The position numbers and the translations under genes are program-made. A model generated the notes under the pieces. That model saw nothing but the letters and a program-made list of their open reading frames with translations. It did not search any database and was not told the origin of the DNA. Positions 20,362 to 27,276 of a DNA stretch of 64,000 nt are shown here, piece by piece. Source of the stretch: Candidatus Thiovulum imperiosus (GTDB lineage: Bacteria > Campylobacterota > Campylobacteria > Campylobacterales > Thiovulaceae); NCBI GenBank assembly GCA_024281175.1, contig JAMJTW010000010.1, positions 36,976 through 100,975 of the forward strand, in the 5' to 3' direction. Position 1 is the first letter of the stretch. Every line of letters begins with the position of its first letter.

Positions 20362-20420
20362 ATTTCTCTAACCAAGTAGAAACTGCAATTTCTATTTGAA
20401 AATCTCGATTAGAGAAAATT

Positions 20421-20969
20421 ATGGAACCAAATTTTAACATACAACTTTTAGAAATTATCGATGATGAACCAAGAATTTCACATGTAATTATTGCTGAATA
20501 CACAAACAACAATCCTATTTCAGTTAGAAAACTCATTGATAAATACCATAGCAAAATGGAACTTTTTGGAAAGGTGTCATTTCAAATGACACCTATAAAA
20601 AACTCGAAAAATCGGGTTAATGAAGAAAAAACTTATTTCCTAAACGAACCTCAAGCAACTCTACTTTTAACTTTTTTGCGAAACAATGAAATTGTTGTAA
20701 AGTTCAAGGTTGATTTAGTCAAAGTGTTTTACGAAATGCGAATGAAACTTCACAACAACACTCCTGTTTCAAAACTCTCTCTTTCTGAAACTGTTTCGCA
20801 AACTCGTGAAGCTCTGGAACTCATAGACCTTTTGAAAGAGCGAAAAGGTTTTGATTTGTTACTTTTGGAAAAGATTTTGAAAGAGAATTCTCCAACAAAA
20901 CTTTTAGAAATTGACTTTTCCCAGAAATTCCAAAAGAGATTGGGAATCTCTCCAATTTGCAATCTTTAA
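20421..20969 (+). CDS. Rha-like phage regulatory protein, chimeric 3' end
   Basis: The first 165 or so residues match the copies at 33008 and 63444: LLEIIDDEPRISH, the Rha core KTYFLNEPQATLLLTFLRNN and FEMRMKL-type helices. Rha-type proteins are phage and mobile-element regulators. Where the paralogues continue DFSQTYFLPTELGQLLG, this gene switches at DFSQ into LRR-coding DNA read out of frame and stops after 15 junk residues. The C-terminal domain is therefore missing and activity is doubtful. Confidence 0.7.
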   Translation: MEPNFNIQLLEIIDDEPRISHVIIAEYTNNNPISVRKLIDKYHSKMELFGKVSFQMTPIKNSKNRVNEEKTYFLNEPQATLLLTFLRNNEIVVKFKVDLVKVFYEMRMKLHNNTPVSKLSLSETVSQTREALELIDLLKERKGFDLLLLEKILKENSPTKLLEIDFSQKFQKRLGISPICNL

Positions 20970-21274
20970 GTTTGGGTTCAAACCAAATCATAGAAATTCC
21001 AAAAGAGATTGGGAATCTCTCTAATTTGCAATTTTTGTGTTTGTCTCAAAACCAAATCATGGAACTTCCAAAAGAGATTGGAAATCTCACGAATTTGCAA
21101 TCTTTGAATTTGCAAGGAAGCCAAATCACGGAACTTCCCTCTTCAATTAATAACTTAAGAAGAGTTAATCGCTCTTACAGTGGAAGCAATTGGATTTCCC
21201 CCTCTTCCAACGAAACCCCTTTCCAATTTCTGAACAGAGCTTTAGGATTGCCAGAAAAGAAAAGTCTTGATTAA
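20920..21274 (+). CDS. Short leucine-rich-repeat protein or fragment
   Basis: The LRR frame opens at about 20920 inside the Rha gene, with a first possible ATG at 20957. It encodes four repeats of the type LPKEIGNLTNLQSLNLQG and a C-terminal cap (ETPFQFLNRALGL). The cap matches that of the 838-residue LRR lipoprotein at 37680 (ETPLQFLNRVLEL). It has no signal peptide and is probably the 3' end of a larger LRR gene brought in by recombination. It overlaps the ATPase start. Confidence 0.6.
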
Positions 21275-22283
21275 AACTCTAAAACTCAAAAATCTTGGAG
21301 TTGTAAAAAACCTAGAAGTCTCCTCTTTTGGAAATATCAATATTTTTATCGGAAAAAATGACTCTGGTAAAACTATGATTTTAAAAGCTCTCTACACAAT
21401 TGTTAAGAGTTTAGAAAACTTCAAAAAAGGTGATGACAGTAGAAGTTTTAAAGAAATTTTGAGTGAAAAGACTTTTTGGACTTTTCAAGTTGAAAAAGTT
21501 GGTGATTTAGTCTCAAAAGATAGAGAAGATAAATCGGAACACATCCAAATAGAGATAAATTGTCATAACCAGAAAGTTGGTTTTTCATTCAGCCATTCAA
21601 CGACAAAAAATATTTCCAACACTTTGGAAAGTCCTAAAAATAGAGAGGCAAACTCAATTTTTATTCCTGCTAAAGAGGTTCTTTCTCTCTTCTCAATTAT
21701 CAGAAACTCAAGAACAGTTGATAAGGTTTTTGGATTTGATGATACTTTTCTTGACTTGGTAAATGCTCTTGAAAAAGAGCCTCAAAAAGGTCGGCAATAT
21801 CAAAGTTTTGTTTCAAGTAAGGAGAAACTAAATTCTCTTCTCTCTGGAAAAATAACTCTTAAAAATGGAAAGTGGATTTTTGACAAAAATAAGATGAAAA
21901 TCTCTATTCACTCTACTGCTGAAGGAATTAAAAAAATTGGTGTTCTTGATAGACTTATTTCAAATAGATTTTTAACTCCAGAAAGCATGGTTTTCATTGA
22001 TGAACCAGAAGCATTTTTACATCCTCAAGCAATTTTAGAGTTTTTAGATATTTTAGAAATTCTCTCTAAAAATGGGATACAGATTTTTATTGCTACTCAC
22101 TCCTATTTTGTAATTAAGAAGTTGATGATAATTGCTAAAAAATCAGATATGGATATTCCCCTTATTTCACTTTTAGAAAACGGAGAACATGAAATCTCAA
22201 ATTTAAAAACTGATGTTTTAGATAACTTAATTATTGATACTTCTATAAAATTGTATGAAGAAGAGATAGAAATTGAATGGTAG
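21267..22283 (+). CDS. AAA_21/OLD-like ABC-type ATPase, possible defence effector
   Basis: The protein begins IKTLKLKNLGVVKNLEVSSF and has Walker A GKNDSGKT at residues 29-36, Walker B VFIDEPEAFLHP and the ATHS switch, all in SMC/RecF-like order with a short middle. The TTG start overlaps the LRR stop by eight bases, and the end overlaps the next gene by seven, so the two are coupled. Such ATPases pair with nuclease or Toprim partners in anti-phage systems such as Septu, Gabija and PARIS. This pair does not clearly match any of them. Confidence 0.75.
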   Translation: MIKTLKLKNLGVVKNLEVSSFGNINIFIGKNDSGKTMILKALYTIVKSLENFKKGDDSRSFKEILSEKTFWTFQVEKVGDLVSKDREDKSEHIQIEINCHNQKVGFSFSHSTTKNISNTLESPKNREANSIFIPAKEVLSLFSIIRNSRTVDKVFGFDDTFLDLVNALEKEPQKGRQYQSFVSSKEKLNSLLSGKITLKNGKWIFDKNKMKISIHSTAEGIKKIGVLDRLISNRFLTPESMVFIDEPEAFLHPQAILEFLDILEILSKNGIQIFIATHSYFVIKKLMIIAKKSDMDIPLISLLENGEHEISNLKTDVLDNLIIDTSIKLYEEEIEIEW

Positions 22284-22633
22284 TTATTGAAGAGTCTGAA
22301 ATAAGTTTTCAATTTGAAGATGCCGATGAAGTTTATCAAATTGAAAAAGATAGCTTTTATAAAAACAGATCATCAAAATATGGTGAAAAAGATGTTGATT
22401 TCATATTTTTAAAAGATAGACAGCTCTTTTTTATTGAAGCTAAAAAGTCTGTTCATCAAGATTTAGAAAAATATATCACAGAATTATCGAAAAAACTAAT
22501 CGATAGCTTTAATATCTACTCTGCGATATTATCAAACAAATTAGAAAGTAGAGAGATTTCAACTCTTTTTGAGATTTCAATATTTGTATTTAATCAAGAA
22601 CAAGCTATTTCAAAAGGTTTAGTACAAAAATAG
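22277..22633 (+). CDS. Small putative PD-(D/E)XK nuclease-like partner
   Basis: The 118-residue protein contains EKDVDFIFL, a turn, and QLFFIEAKKS, which fits the D-X(12)-EXK core of the restriction-endonuclease fold (D41, E54, K56). This is a motif reading, not a family match. It is translationally coupled to the ATPase and ends 38 bases before the promoter of the retroelement RNA. A role as DNA-cutting subunit of the ATPase is inferred. Confidence 0.5.
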   Translation: MVVIEESEISFQFEDADEVYQIEKDSFYKNRSSKYGEKDVDFIFLKDRQLFFIEAKKSVHQDLEKYITELSKKLIDSFNIYSAILSNKLESREISTLFEISIFVFNQEQAISKGLVQK

Positions 22634-22670
22634 TGGAGTTTCTCCAGAAAATTTAGATTGGAAAAACTGA

Positions 22671-22676
22671 TATAAT
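22671..22676 (+). promoter_or_regulatory. TATAAT -10 box of the retroelement RNA
   Basis: A perfect TATAAT sits in an A/T-rich tract after the nuclease gene, so transcription should begin near 22683. No clear -35 is seen, which is normal for Campylobacterota sigma-70 promoters. Confidence 0.65.
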
Positions 22677-22682
22677 TTTAGA

Positions 22683-23041
22683 ACCATGTCTATTTGAGAT
22701 GTGAGGAAACTGTTAGAATTGCTGAAAGAAGAATTCTTCTTATCAGCATCAGATGGATCGAGTGTTTCATAACATTCCTTTCAATACTTCACTAAGTATA
22801 CTAACAGTAAGCTTTGAGGCTTTAAACCCAAGAAAGGTAGTTAGCAACTACTGTAGATTTGACGAAATCTATGCCCGAATGTGGATTTTTTTGTCTCAAT
22901 AACAAAACAGCAAACCATTGATAAACTAAAGTAATCTCATATTTAAGCTCTGTGGGTTAGAGCAAGTATTACTTTGAGTTTTGAGAGGCAGGTAGTAAAG
23001 TAGAGTGAGACTGCTTTGCCACCATTTGGAAAAGAGTAAGT
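22683..23041 (+). ncRNA. Structured RNA upstream of the reverse transcriptase (DRT2-like template RNA)
   Basis: About 360 bases without a conventional gene separate the promoter from the RT start. They hold at least six stems that I can pair by eye: 22721-22747 (13-bp arms with one bulge), 22810-22824, 22837-22851 (GTAGTT/AACTAC), 22854-22871 (TAGATTT/AAATCTA), 22928-22975 (AAAGTAAT/ATTACTTT enclosing GCTCT/AGAGC) and 22987-23020 (GGCA/TGCC plus GTAGT/ACTGC). In DRT2 systems an RNA in this place is the template for rolling-circle reverse transcription. The ends are inferred. Confidence 0.75.
22763..22898 (+). other. Predicted rolling-circle template unit (neo-like, 129 nt, stop-free)
   Basis: TGTTTCA at 22763-22769 and TGTCTCA at 22892-22898 are near-identical and start exactly 129 bases apart. 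The sense frame with codons starting at 22765 has no stop through 22893 (43 codons). Joining the end of the unit to its start at the heptamer keeps that frame, so a concatemer would be one endless ORF. One in-frame ATG lies at 22879. Without the jump the frame ends at a TAA at 22900. The two other sense frames have stops inside the unit. Confidence 0.6.
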
Positions 23042-24469
23042 ATGAAAGATAATTATATAAAGAGAGTTAAAAAGTGTGGTTGGTATGAACAGAAATCATA
23101 TTTACACTTTGACACTCCATTAAGTTTTGAAAAAGCTCTAAAAAAAGTATCTAATCCAAAATATGTTGAAAAACACCCTTTTCTTCCATTTCTTAGATTT
23201 ACTAAAGAGGAGAGAAAATTTAATCCTAAAAAATATGGAGAAGAGAGATATAAAACAAAAAATAGAGAAATTTCATATGCAAGTCATAAAGATGGCTATA
23301 TTTACAGCTACTATGCAAAAATGTTAAATGGTGGATATGAAACCTTGCTAAAAAACTATGAGCTTGAAAATAATGTTTTAGCTTTTAGAAAAATTGAAAA
23401 AGATGATGGCAAAGGAAAAAGTAATATAGATTTCGCAAAAGAGGTTTTTGAAAAAATAAAAAGTTTTGAAGAGTGTAGTGTTTTAGCAATGGATTTTTCA
23501 AAATTTTTTGATACTTTAGACCATCAGCTTCTAAAAGAGAAGTGGTCTCGAGTTTTAAATGTAGATAAGTTACCAGAAGACCATTTTAAAGTTTTTAAAT
23601 CACTAACAAAGTTCTCTTTTATTGATAGAGATAAAATATATTGTAAATTAGGCATTTCACGACACAACCCAAAACCAAAAAATAAAAATAGAGTGGCTAT
23701 CTGTGAGAAAGAAAACTTCCAAAAACTTAGAGAAATTATCAAAGAAGATAAGGAGCAAGTTCCAAATAGAGAGAAAAGATTACTTCAAGTAAATGATAAT
23801 GGTTTTGGAATTCCTCAGGGTTCAGCATTGAGTGGGCTTCTCTCAAATATTTACATGATTGATTTTGATAAAGAAGTAAAAAAATATATAGAAAGTTCAG
23901 GTGGAAAATATTATAGATATTGTGATGACATAATCATTATTGCAAAATTTGGAGAAGTTGATAAAGTAGAAAAAGTAATTTTAGATAAATTTGTTAAAGA
24001 GCTAAAAACTGTTCAGATAAATAAAGATAAAACAGAAAAGTTTCATTTTTACAATGGAAGAATACTTGGTAATAAATTATTGCAATATTTAGGTTTTATG
24101 TTTGATGGTCAAAATATATACTTTCGTTCATCTTCAATTTCTCGGTATTATCGCAAAATGAATAGAGGAATAAGAGTTGCGAAGAAAACTCAACTGACAA
24201 GAAATAGAGTTAGAAGAAAAAAAGGTTTTAAAGAGAGAGAACTTTATAAAAATAGAATCTATGAGTTATATCCATCTATGGGAAAAAGAAATTTTATAAC
24301 TTATGTAAAAAGAGCTATTAGAAATATGGATAATAGTCCTACTTTAAAAAAACAGATGAAAAAATTTCAAAAGATGTTTGATAAAAGAATGAAACAGCAT
24401 GAAAAACCACCTAAAAAGAATAATCATCCTTCAAAAAATATTTTTTGTAAAAACTTACTGAATAATTAA
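23042..24469 (+). CDS. Defence-type reverse transcriptase, probably DRT2 (UG2)
   Basis: The 475-residue protein has all RT motifs: MDFSKFFDTLD (motif A, D151), GIPQGSALSGLLSNIYM (B), YRYCDDIIII (C, YCDD at 293-296), NKDKTEKF (D) and YLGFMFDGQNIYF (E). The N-terminal block (GWYEQKSYLHFD and HPFLPFLRF) and a basic C-terminal tail lack the maturase and HNH domains of group II introns. YCDD, a single ORF and a long upstream RNA fit DRT2, which stops phage by making concatemeric cDNA that encodes Neo. The UG2 assignment rests on recalled family features. Confidence 0.8.
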   Translation: MKDNYIKRVKKCGWYEQKSYLHFDTPLSFEKALKKVSNPKYVEKHPFLPFLRFTKEERKFNPKKYGEERYKTKNREISYASHKDGYIYSYYAKMLNGGYETLLKNYELENNVLAFRKIEKDDGKGKSNIDFAKEVFEKIKSFEECSVLAMDFSKFFDTLDHQLLKEKWSRVLNVDKLPEDHFKVFKSLTKFSFIDRDKIYCKLGISRHNPKPKNKNRVAICEKENFQKLREIIKEDKEQVPNREKRLLQVNDNGFGIPQGSALSGLLSNIYMIDFDKEVKKYIESSGGKYYRYCDDIIIIAKFGEVDKVEKVILDKFVKELKTVQINKDKTEKFHFYNGRILGNKLLQYLGFMFDGQNIYFRSSSISRYYRKMNRGIRVAKKTQLTRNRVRRKKGFKERELYKNRIYELYPSMGKRNFITYVKRAIRNMDNSPTLKKQMKKFQKMFDKRMKQHEKPPKKNNHPSKNIFCKNLLNN

Positions 24470-24472
24470 GAG

Positions 24473-24735
24473 TTTCTGGAACTGCTGGCACCAAAAAGTT
24501 CTTCTTGAACCTGTAAGCAGAGATGAGAAAATTGGTGATGTCTATGTAAATTACGATAATAACTTACAAGTTTATCAAGCGTGGAGAGACGAACTTACTC
24601 GACCTCTTAACTCTTCAGATAAACTTAGAAGACCAATGCATATCAAACGACCTTGGGTTCCTATTTCCAAAAAAGGTTACTCGGTCGAAATCAAAGATGT
24701 TTAGAACTTCCTAACATCTTTTCCCCACTTGGGGA
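24473..24735 (+). pseudogene. Direct repeat copy B: diverged 3' end of the molybdopterin gene
   Basis: The segment repeats the last 78 codons of the gene at 16678 together with its stop codon and CCCCACTTGGGG hairpin. It cannot be expressed as a gene because it has no start. A 4-base deletion lies near its left edge. Nearly all substitutions are silent, so this copy evolved under protein-level selection elsewhere before arriving here. It begins four bases after the RT stop codon and marks the right border of the DRT2 insertion. Confidence 0.85.
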
Positions 24736-24739
24736 AACT

Positions 24740-24961
24740 TCAGTTTTGATTTTTTTCTATCTGGTTGTGAATAAAAAATAGCCTATCTTTTATATCCATT
24801 GTTTCAAGAGCATTTATTAAAACTTCAATATAAGTTGGAACTTCATCTTTCTTTTTCCAATAAGCAGATGGTGTGCTTTTGTCAATATTTAACATTAGAG
24901 CCAAATCTCTATTAGAAAGTTTTATCTCTTTTAATTTATCTCTAAATGTATTGTAATTCAA
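24740..24961 (-). CDS. Small XRE-family HTH protein
   Basis: The 73-residue protein contains the HTH segment LSNRDLALMLNIDKSTPSAYWKKKDEVPTYIEVLINAL. It is not closely related to the KTCRELGITQKELA family of this island. It is transcribed divergently from the HTH relic at 25104, and strong dyads lie between them, so it is likely a local repressor. Confidence 0.65.
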   Translation of the reverse strand: MNYNTFRDKLKEIKLSNRDLALMLNIDKSTPSAYWKKKDEVPTYIEVLINALETMDIKDRLFFIHNQIEKNQN

Positions 24962-24978
24962 AAACTTCCTTTTGAAAA

Positions 24979-24997
24979 CACAAACTTTTTGTTTGTG
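24979..24997. promoter_or_regulatory. CACAAAC/GTTTGTG dyad
   Basis: Two 7-bp arms flank TTTTT directly upstream of the minus-strand HTH start. The position suggests an autoregulatory operator or a leader hairpin. Confidence 0.4.
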
Positions 24998-25052
24998 ATT
25001 TTATAAGAACTCTTATCTTATTAAATAACTTAAAAAATTCAATATATAATCG

Positions 25053-25093
25053 TTATTATTTATAATAAGATACATTCTTATTATAAATAATAA
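25053..25093. promoter_or_regulatory. 18-bp perfect inverted repeat with 5-bp spacer
   Basis: TTATTATTTATAATAAGA at 25053-25070 is exactly complementary to 25076-25093. The dyad contains TATAAT-like -10 sequences on both strands and sits between divergent HTH reading frames. It may be an operator for one of them or a strong cruciform or hairpin. Confidence 0.5.
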
Positions 25094-25103
25094 AGGATTT
25101 CAC

Positions 25104-25322
25104 ATAAATTTAACAGTAAAGGAAGTTTGCCAATATTTAGGTGTTAATCAAAAGGAGTTAGCACAAATTACAGGATATTCAGTTGATACTGTGTCTAAAT
25201 GGAATAGAAGTGTGAATAAAATTCCAAATAGTGCTTTAAACCACTTTAAACTCCTTATTGAAAATAATAGATATAAAAGAATAGATATTCTACTAAAACA
25301 AATAAATGATTTGACAAAATAG
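25104..25322 (+). pseudogene. HTH regulator, module paralogue with ATA in place of the start codon
   Basis: The frame reads LTVKEVCQYLGVNQKELAQ, then SVDTVSKWNRSVNKIPNSA, clearly related to the HTH proteins at 20098, 32791 and 63141. The codon aligned with their start is ATA (25104), eight bases after AAAGGA, and no ATG, GTG or TTG is near. Either a rare ATA start is used or the gene is newly silenced. The body has no frameshift. Confidence 0.6.
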
Positions 25323-25340
25323 CATATATTCTATTACAAT
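25311..25340 (+). promoter_or_regulatory. TTGACA-18-TACAAT promoter
   Basis: A consensus -35 TTGACA (25311-25316) and a good -10 TACAAT (25335-25340) are 18 bases apart, overlapping the end of the HTH frame. A GAGAGTT/AACTCTC dyad follows, and the BRO-N gene begins at 25396. Confidence 0.6.
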
Positions 25341-25395
25341 AGACAAAAGAGAGTTAATGTAACAACTCTCTGTCAAACTTAAAACAAGGCAAACT

Positions 25396-26231
25396 ATGGA
25401 AATAATGCCGTTTAATTATGAAAATAAAACAATAAGAGCTTTTACAGATAAAAGAGGAAATGTTTGGTTCTCTATAAAAGACTTAGCTAAAGTTCTTGAG
25501 CTATCTAACAGTAGCCAAACTACAGTAGCCAAACTACAACAGATTTACGAAAAGAATATAAAAATATTAATATAGACAAAATTATTTCAACTCATGAAGT
25601 AAGAACTAAAGGAGGTATTCAAAACTTAACTATCATTTCAGAAATAGGAGTAAGAAAGGTTATTGCAAGAGCAAATAAGAAAACTTCAGAGTTTAAAACA
25701 AAATTTCTTAAATCTTTAGGAATAAAAGGAGAATTCTTAGTTGATACTAAAGAGACTAGATTTGGAAGTGAATTGAAAAATTTCATACAAACTATTTATA
25801 GCTTGGAGGTTGAAACTCAGTATCCCGTAAAAAATTACAAACTTGATTTTTATATTTCAGAACTAAACTTAGCTATTGAATTTGATGAAAAACACCACAA
25901 ATATCAAAAAGAAGAAGATGAAAAAAGAGAAAAAGAAATTGAAAATGTTTTGAATTGTAAATTTATTAGGGTTTCCGAAGAAAAATCTATCGGTGAGCAA
26001 TTGGGTTTAGTAATAAAAGCAATAAATGAAAAACCTAAAAAAGAGATTTCTCTCTCAAAACGACAAAAACAGATTTTAGAATATTTACAAAATCAAAAAC
26101 TTTCAACAAAAGAGCTATCTGAAAAACTTGGTTATTCAAAATCAACAATTTTAAAAGATTTAAAGTTTCTTATTGAAAATGGAAAAGTGGAAAAAATCAA
26201 AAGTGGAAGAAATATTTTCTACAAAATATAA
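25396..26231 (+). pseudogene. BRO-N / DUF559-like nuclease / winged-helix gene split by a 14-bp duplication
   Basis: The ATG at 25396 opens a BRO-N domain (PFNYENKTIRAFTDKRGNVWFSIKDLAKVLELS). At 25510-25537 the 14-mer AGTAGCCAAACTAC occurs twice in tandem and throws the reading out of frame, giving a stop at about 25575. Removing one copy restores a single ORF to 26231. It continues HEVRTKGGIQNLTIISEIG (BRO-N end), then an endonuclease-like segment (KLDFYISELNLAIEFDEKHH, as in DUF559/Vsr-like proteins) and a C-terminal winged helix (LSTKELSEKLGYSKSTILKDL). The track shows only the last 152 residues. Confidence 0.75.
25510..25537 (+). repeat. 14-bp tandem duplication causing the frameshift
   Basis: The unit AGTAGCCAAACTAC is present twice without a mismatch. 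Fourteen is not a multiple of three, so loss or gain of one unit toggles the gene on and off. It is either a very recent slippage mutation or a phase-variation switch. Confidence 0.85.
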
Positions 26232-26422
26232 ATTTTCTTCCAACAGAACTTGGAAAACTTCTTGGAATTTCTCCACATGAAATGAATTTGCTTTTGGAGA
26301 AAAAGGGTTTTCAAGAAAATGAAAATGGAATTTGGAAAATTACAGAAAGTGGAAAAAGTTTTGGAATGGAAATTGGAGGAAAGTTTTCACAACTCAAATG
26401 GAGAGTGGAAAGTATTGTATAA
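26225..26422 (+). pseudogene. Orphan Rha C-terminal domain
   Basis: An open frame without a start encodes FLPTELGKLLGISPHEMNLL and runs on through ITESGKSFGMEIGGKF to a stop at 26422. It matches the C-terminus of the Rha copy at 33475-33670 almost residue for residue. The N-terminal half of such a gene lies 5 kb to the left (20421), so cargo seems to have entered between the two parts. Confidence 0.75.
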
Positions 26423-26446
26423 TTTTGTATCTACAAAAGGGTACAA

Positions 26447-26677
26447 ATGAAGAAAGCAATAAATATCAGAATGGAAGAGGAACTTCTAAAAAATTTGGAT
26501 AGCTATGCAAAAGAGCTAGATAGAACTAGAACATACCTCATCGAAAAGGCAGTAACTCTCTATTTGGATACTTTAGATGGAATGGTTTCAGACAAAAGAA
26601 TTGATGATGTCAAAAGTGGAAAAAGTGAAGTCTATTCACTTCAAGAAGTTGCTCAAAAATTGGGACTAGATGTATAA
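26447..26677 (+). CDS. Ribbon-helix-helix antitoxin
   Basis: The 76-residue protein begins MKKAINIRMEEELLKNLDSYAKELDRTRTYLIEKAVTLYL, a typical RHH (CopG/Arc-like) DNA-binding fold, with a C-terminal tail (YSLQEVAQKLGL) that would wrap the toxin. It overlaps the toxin gene by eight bases. Antitoxin and operon autorepressor is the expected role. Confidence 0.82.
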   Translation: MKKAINIRMEEELLKNLDSYAKELDRTRTYLIEKAVTLYLDTLDGMVSDKRIDDVKSGKSEVYSLQEVAQKLGLDV

Positions 26678-26921
26678 AATCATCATTCCTGAACATACTT
26701 TCAAAGAACTTTCTAAAATAGATAAACCAAATCAGCAACTTGTTTTTAACAAAATCAAAGATTTAGAAAGTGGAATTTTTACAGGAGATAAACCTTTAAA
26801 AGGAAAACATCAGGGCAAGTTCCGAAAAAGGGCTGGAAATTATCGAATTATCTATTTAAAAGAGAACAATATTCTTCTTATTACAGTTATCAGAATTACA
26901 CATAGAAAAGAGATTTATTAA
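26670..26921 (+). CDS. RelE/ParE-family toxin
   Basis: The 83-residue protein has the RelE/ParE core: IPEHTFKELSKID, KIKDLESGIFTGDKPLKGKHQGKFRKRAGNYRIIYL and a final IRITHRKEIY with the family histidine and tyrosine. RelE-type members cut mRNA on the ribosome and ParE-type members poison gyrase. The RITHRKEIY ending fits the RelE group better. Confidence 0.82.
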   Translation: MYKIIIPEHTFKELSKIDKPNQQLVFNKIKDLESGIFTGDKPLKGKHQGKFRKRAGNYRIIYLKENNILLITVIRITHRKEIY

Positions 26922-27179
26922 GTGGAAATTAAAGAAAAAATAGATTTAAACAAAACTCTTGTCGATATTATTCACAAGAAGATTTTAATTCTTTTGGGTG
27001 CTGTTGCAGGAAGTTGGTTTTATGGTTTGGAGTTTACGAAGAATGAAAATATGGCATTTTATCTTTTTGGAGTAGTGCTATTTTTGCTTTTTATATTTTT
27101 AAGTTTTGGAATAATCATAAATTATCTAAAACTCTCAAAATTGGAAAATGAGTTAGAGGAGTTAAAAAATGGAGAGTAA
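26922..27179 (+). CDS. Small two-helix membrane protein
   Basis: The gene starts with GTG one base after the toxin stop. The 85 residues carry two hydrophobic helices (ILILLGAVAGSWFYG and FYLFGVVLFLLFIFLSFGIII) and a charged C-terminal coil (KLENELEELKNG). It is not recognised. Its position between two toxin systems suggests it belongs to the island cargo. Confidence 0.5.
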   Translation: MEIKEKIDLNKTLVDIIHKKILILLGAVAGSWFYGLEFTKNENMAFYLFGVVLFLLFIFLSFGIIINYLKLSKLENELEELKNGE

Positions 27180-27276
27180 TATTTTTGAGGTTCTATTTCC
27201 AGCAGGTTTTATAGTTACTGGAATTACAGCATATTTTGCACATAAATATAATTGGAAAATTGCAAAGTGGTTTTAA
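27169..27276 (+). CDS. 35-residue membrane peptide
   Basis: An ATG inside the end of the preceding gene opens a short frame with one hydrophobic segment (VLFPAGFIVTGITAYFAHKY) and a basic tail, too short for the ORF track. It overlaps the previous stop and the MntA start. Translational coupling makes it plausible, but there is no independent support. Confidence 0.35.
   Translation: MESNIFEVLFPAGFIVTGITAYFAHKYNWKIAKWF

Noticed and set aside
22753-22902. A conventional 49-residue small gene (ATG 22753 to TAA 22900) in the ncRNA
   Set aside because: No ribosome-binding site precedes the ATG, it lies over strong RNA stems, and the heptamer spacing is better explained by template jumping. It is not excluded.
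23042-24469. Group II intron or retron interpretation of the RT
   Set aside because: No maturase X or HNH domain and no intron domain V-VI end is seen downstream. The upstream RNA is longer than typical retron RNAs and no effector gene is fused. DRT2 fits better, though only by recalled features.
24740-25100. attL/attR-type integrase element around the DRT2 island
   Set aside because: The repeated ends are some 260 bp and diverged, and no integrase or tRNA is in the island, so homologous recombination explains them better.
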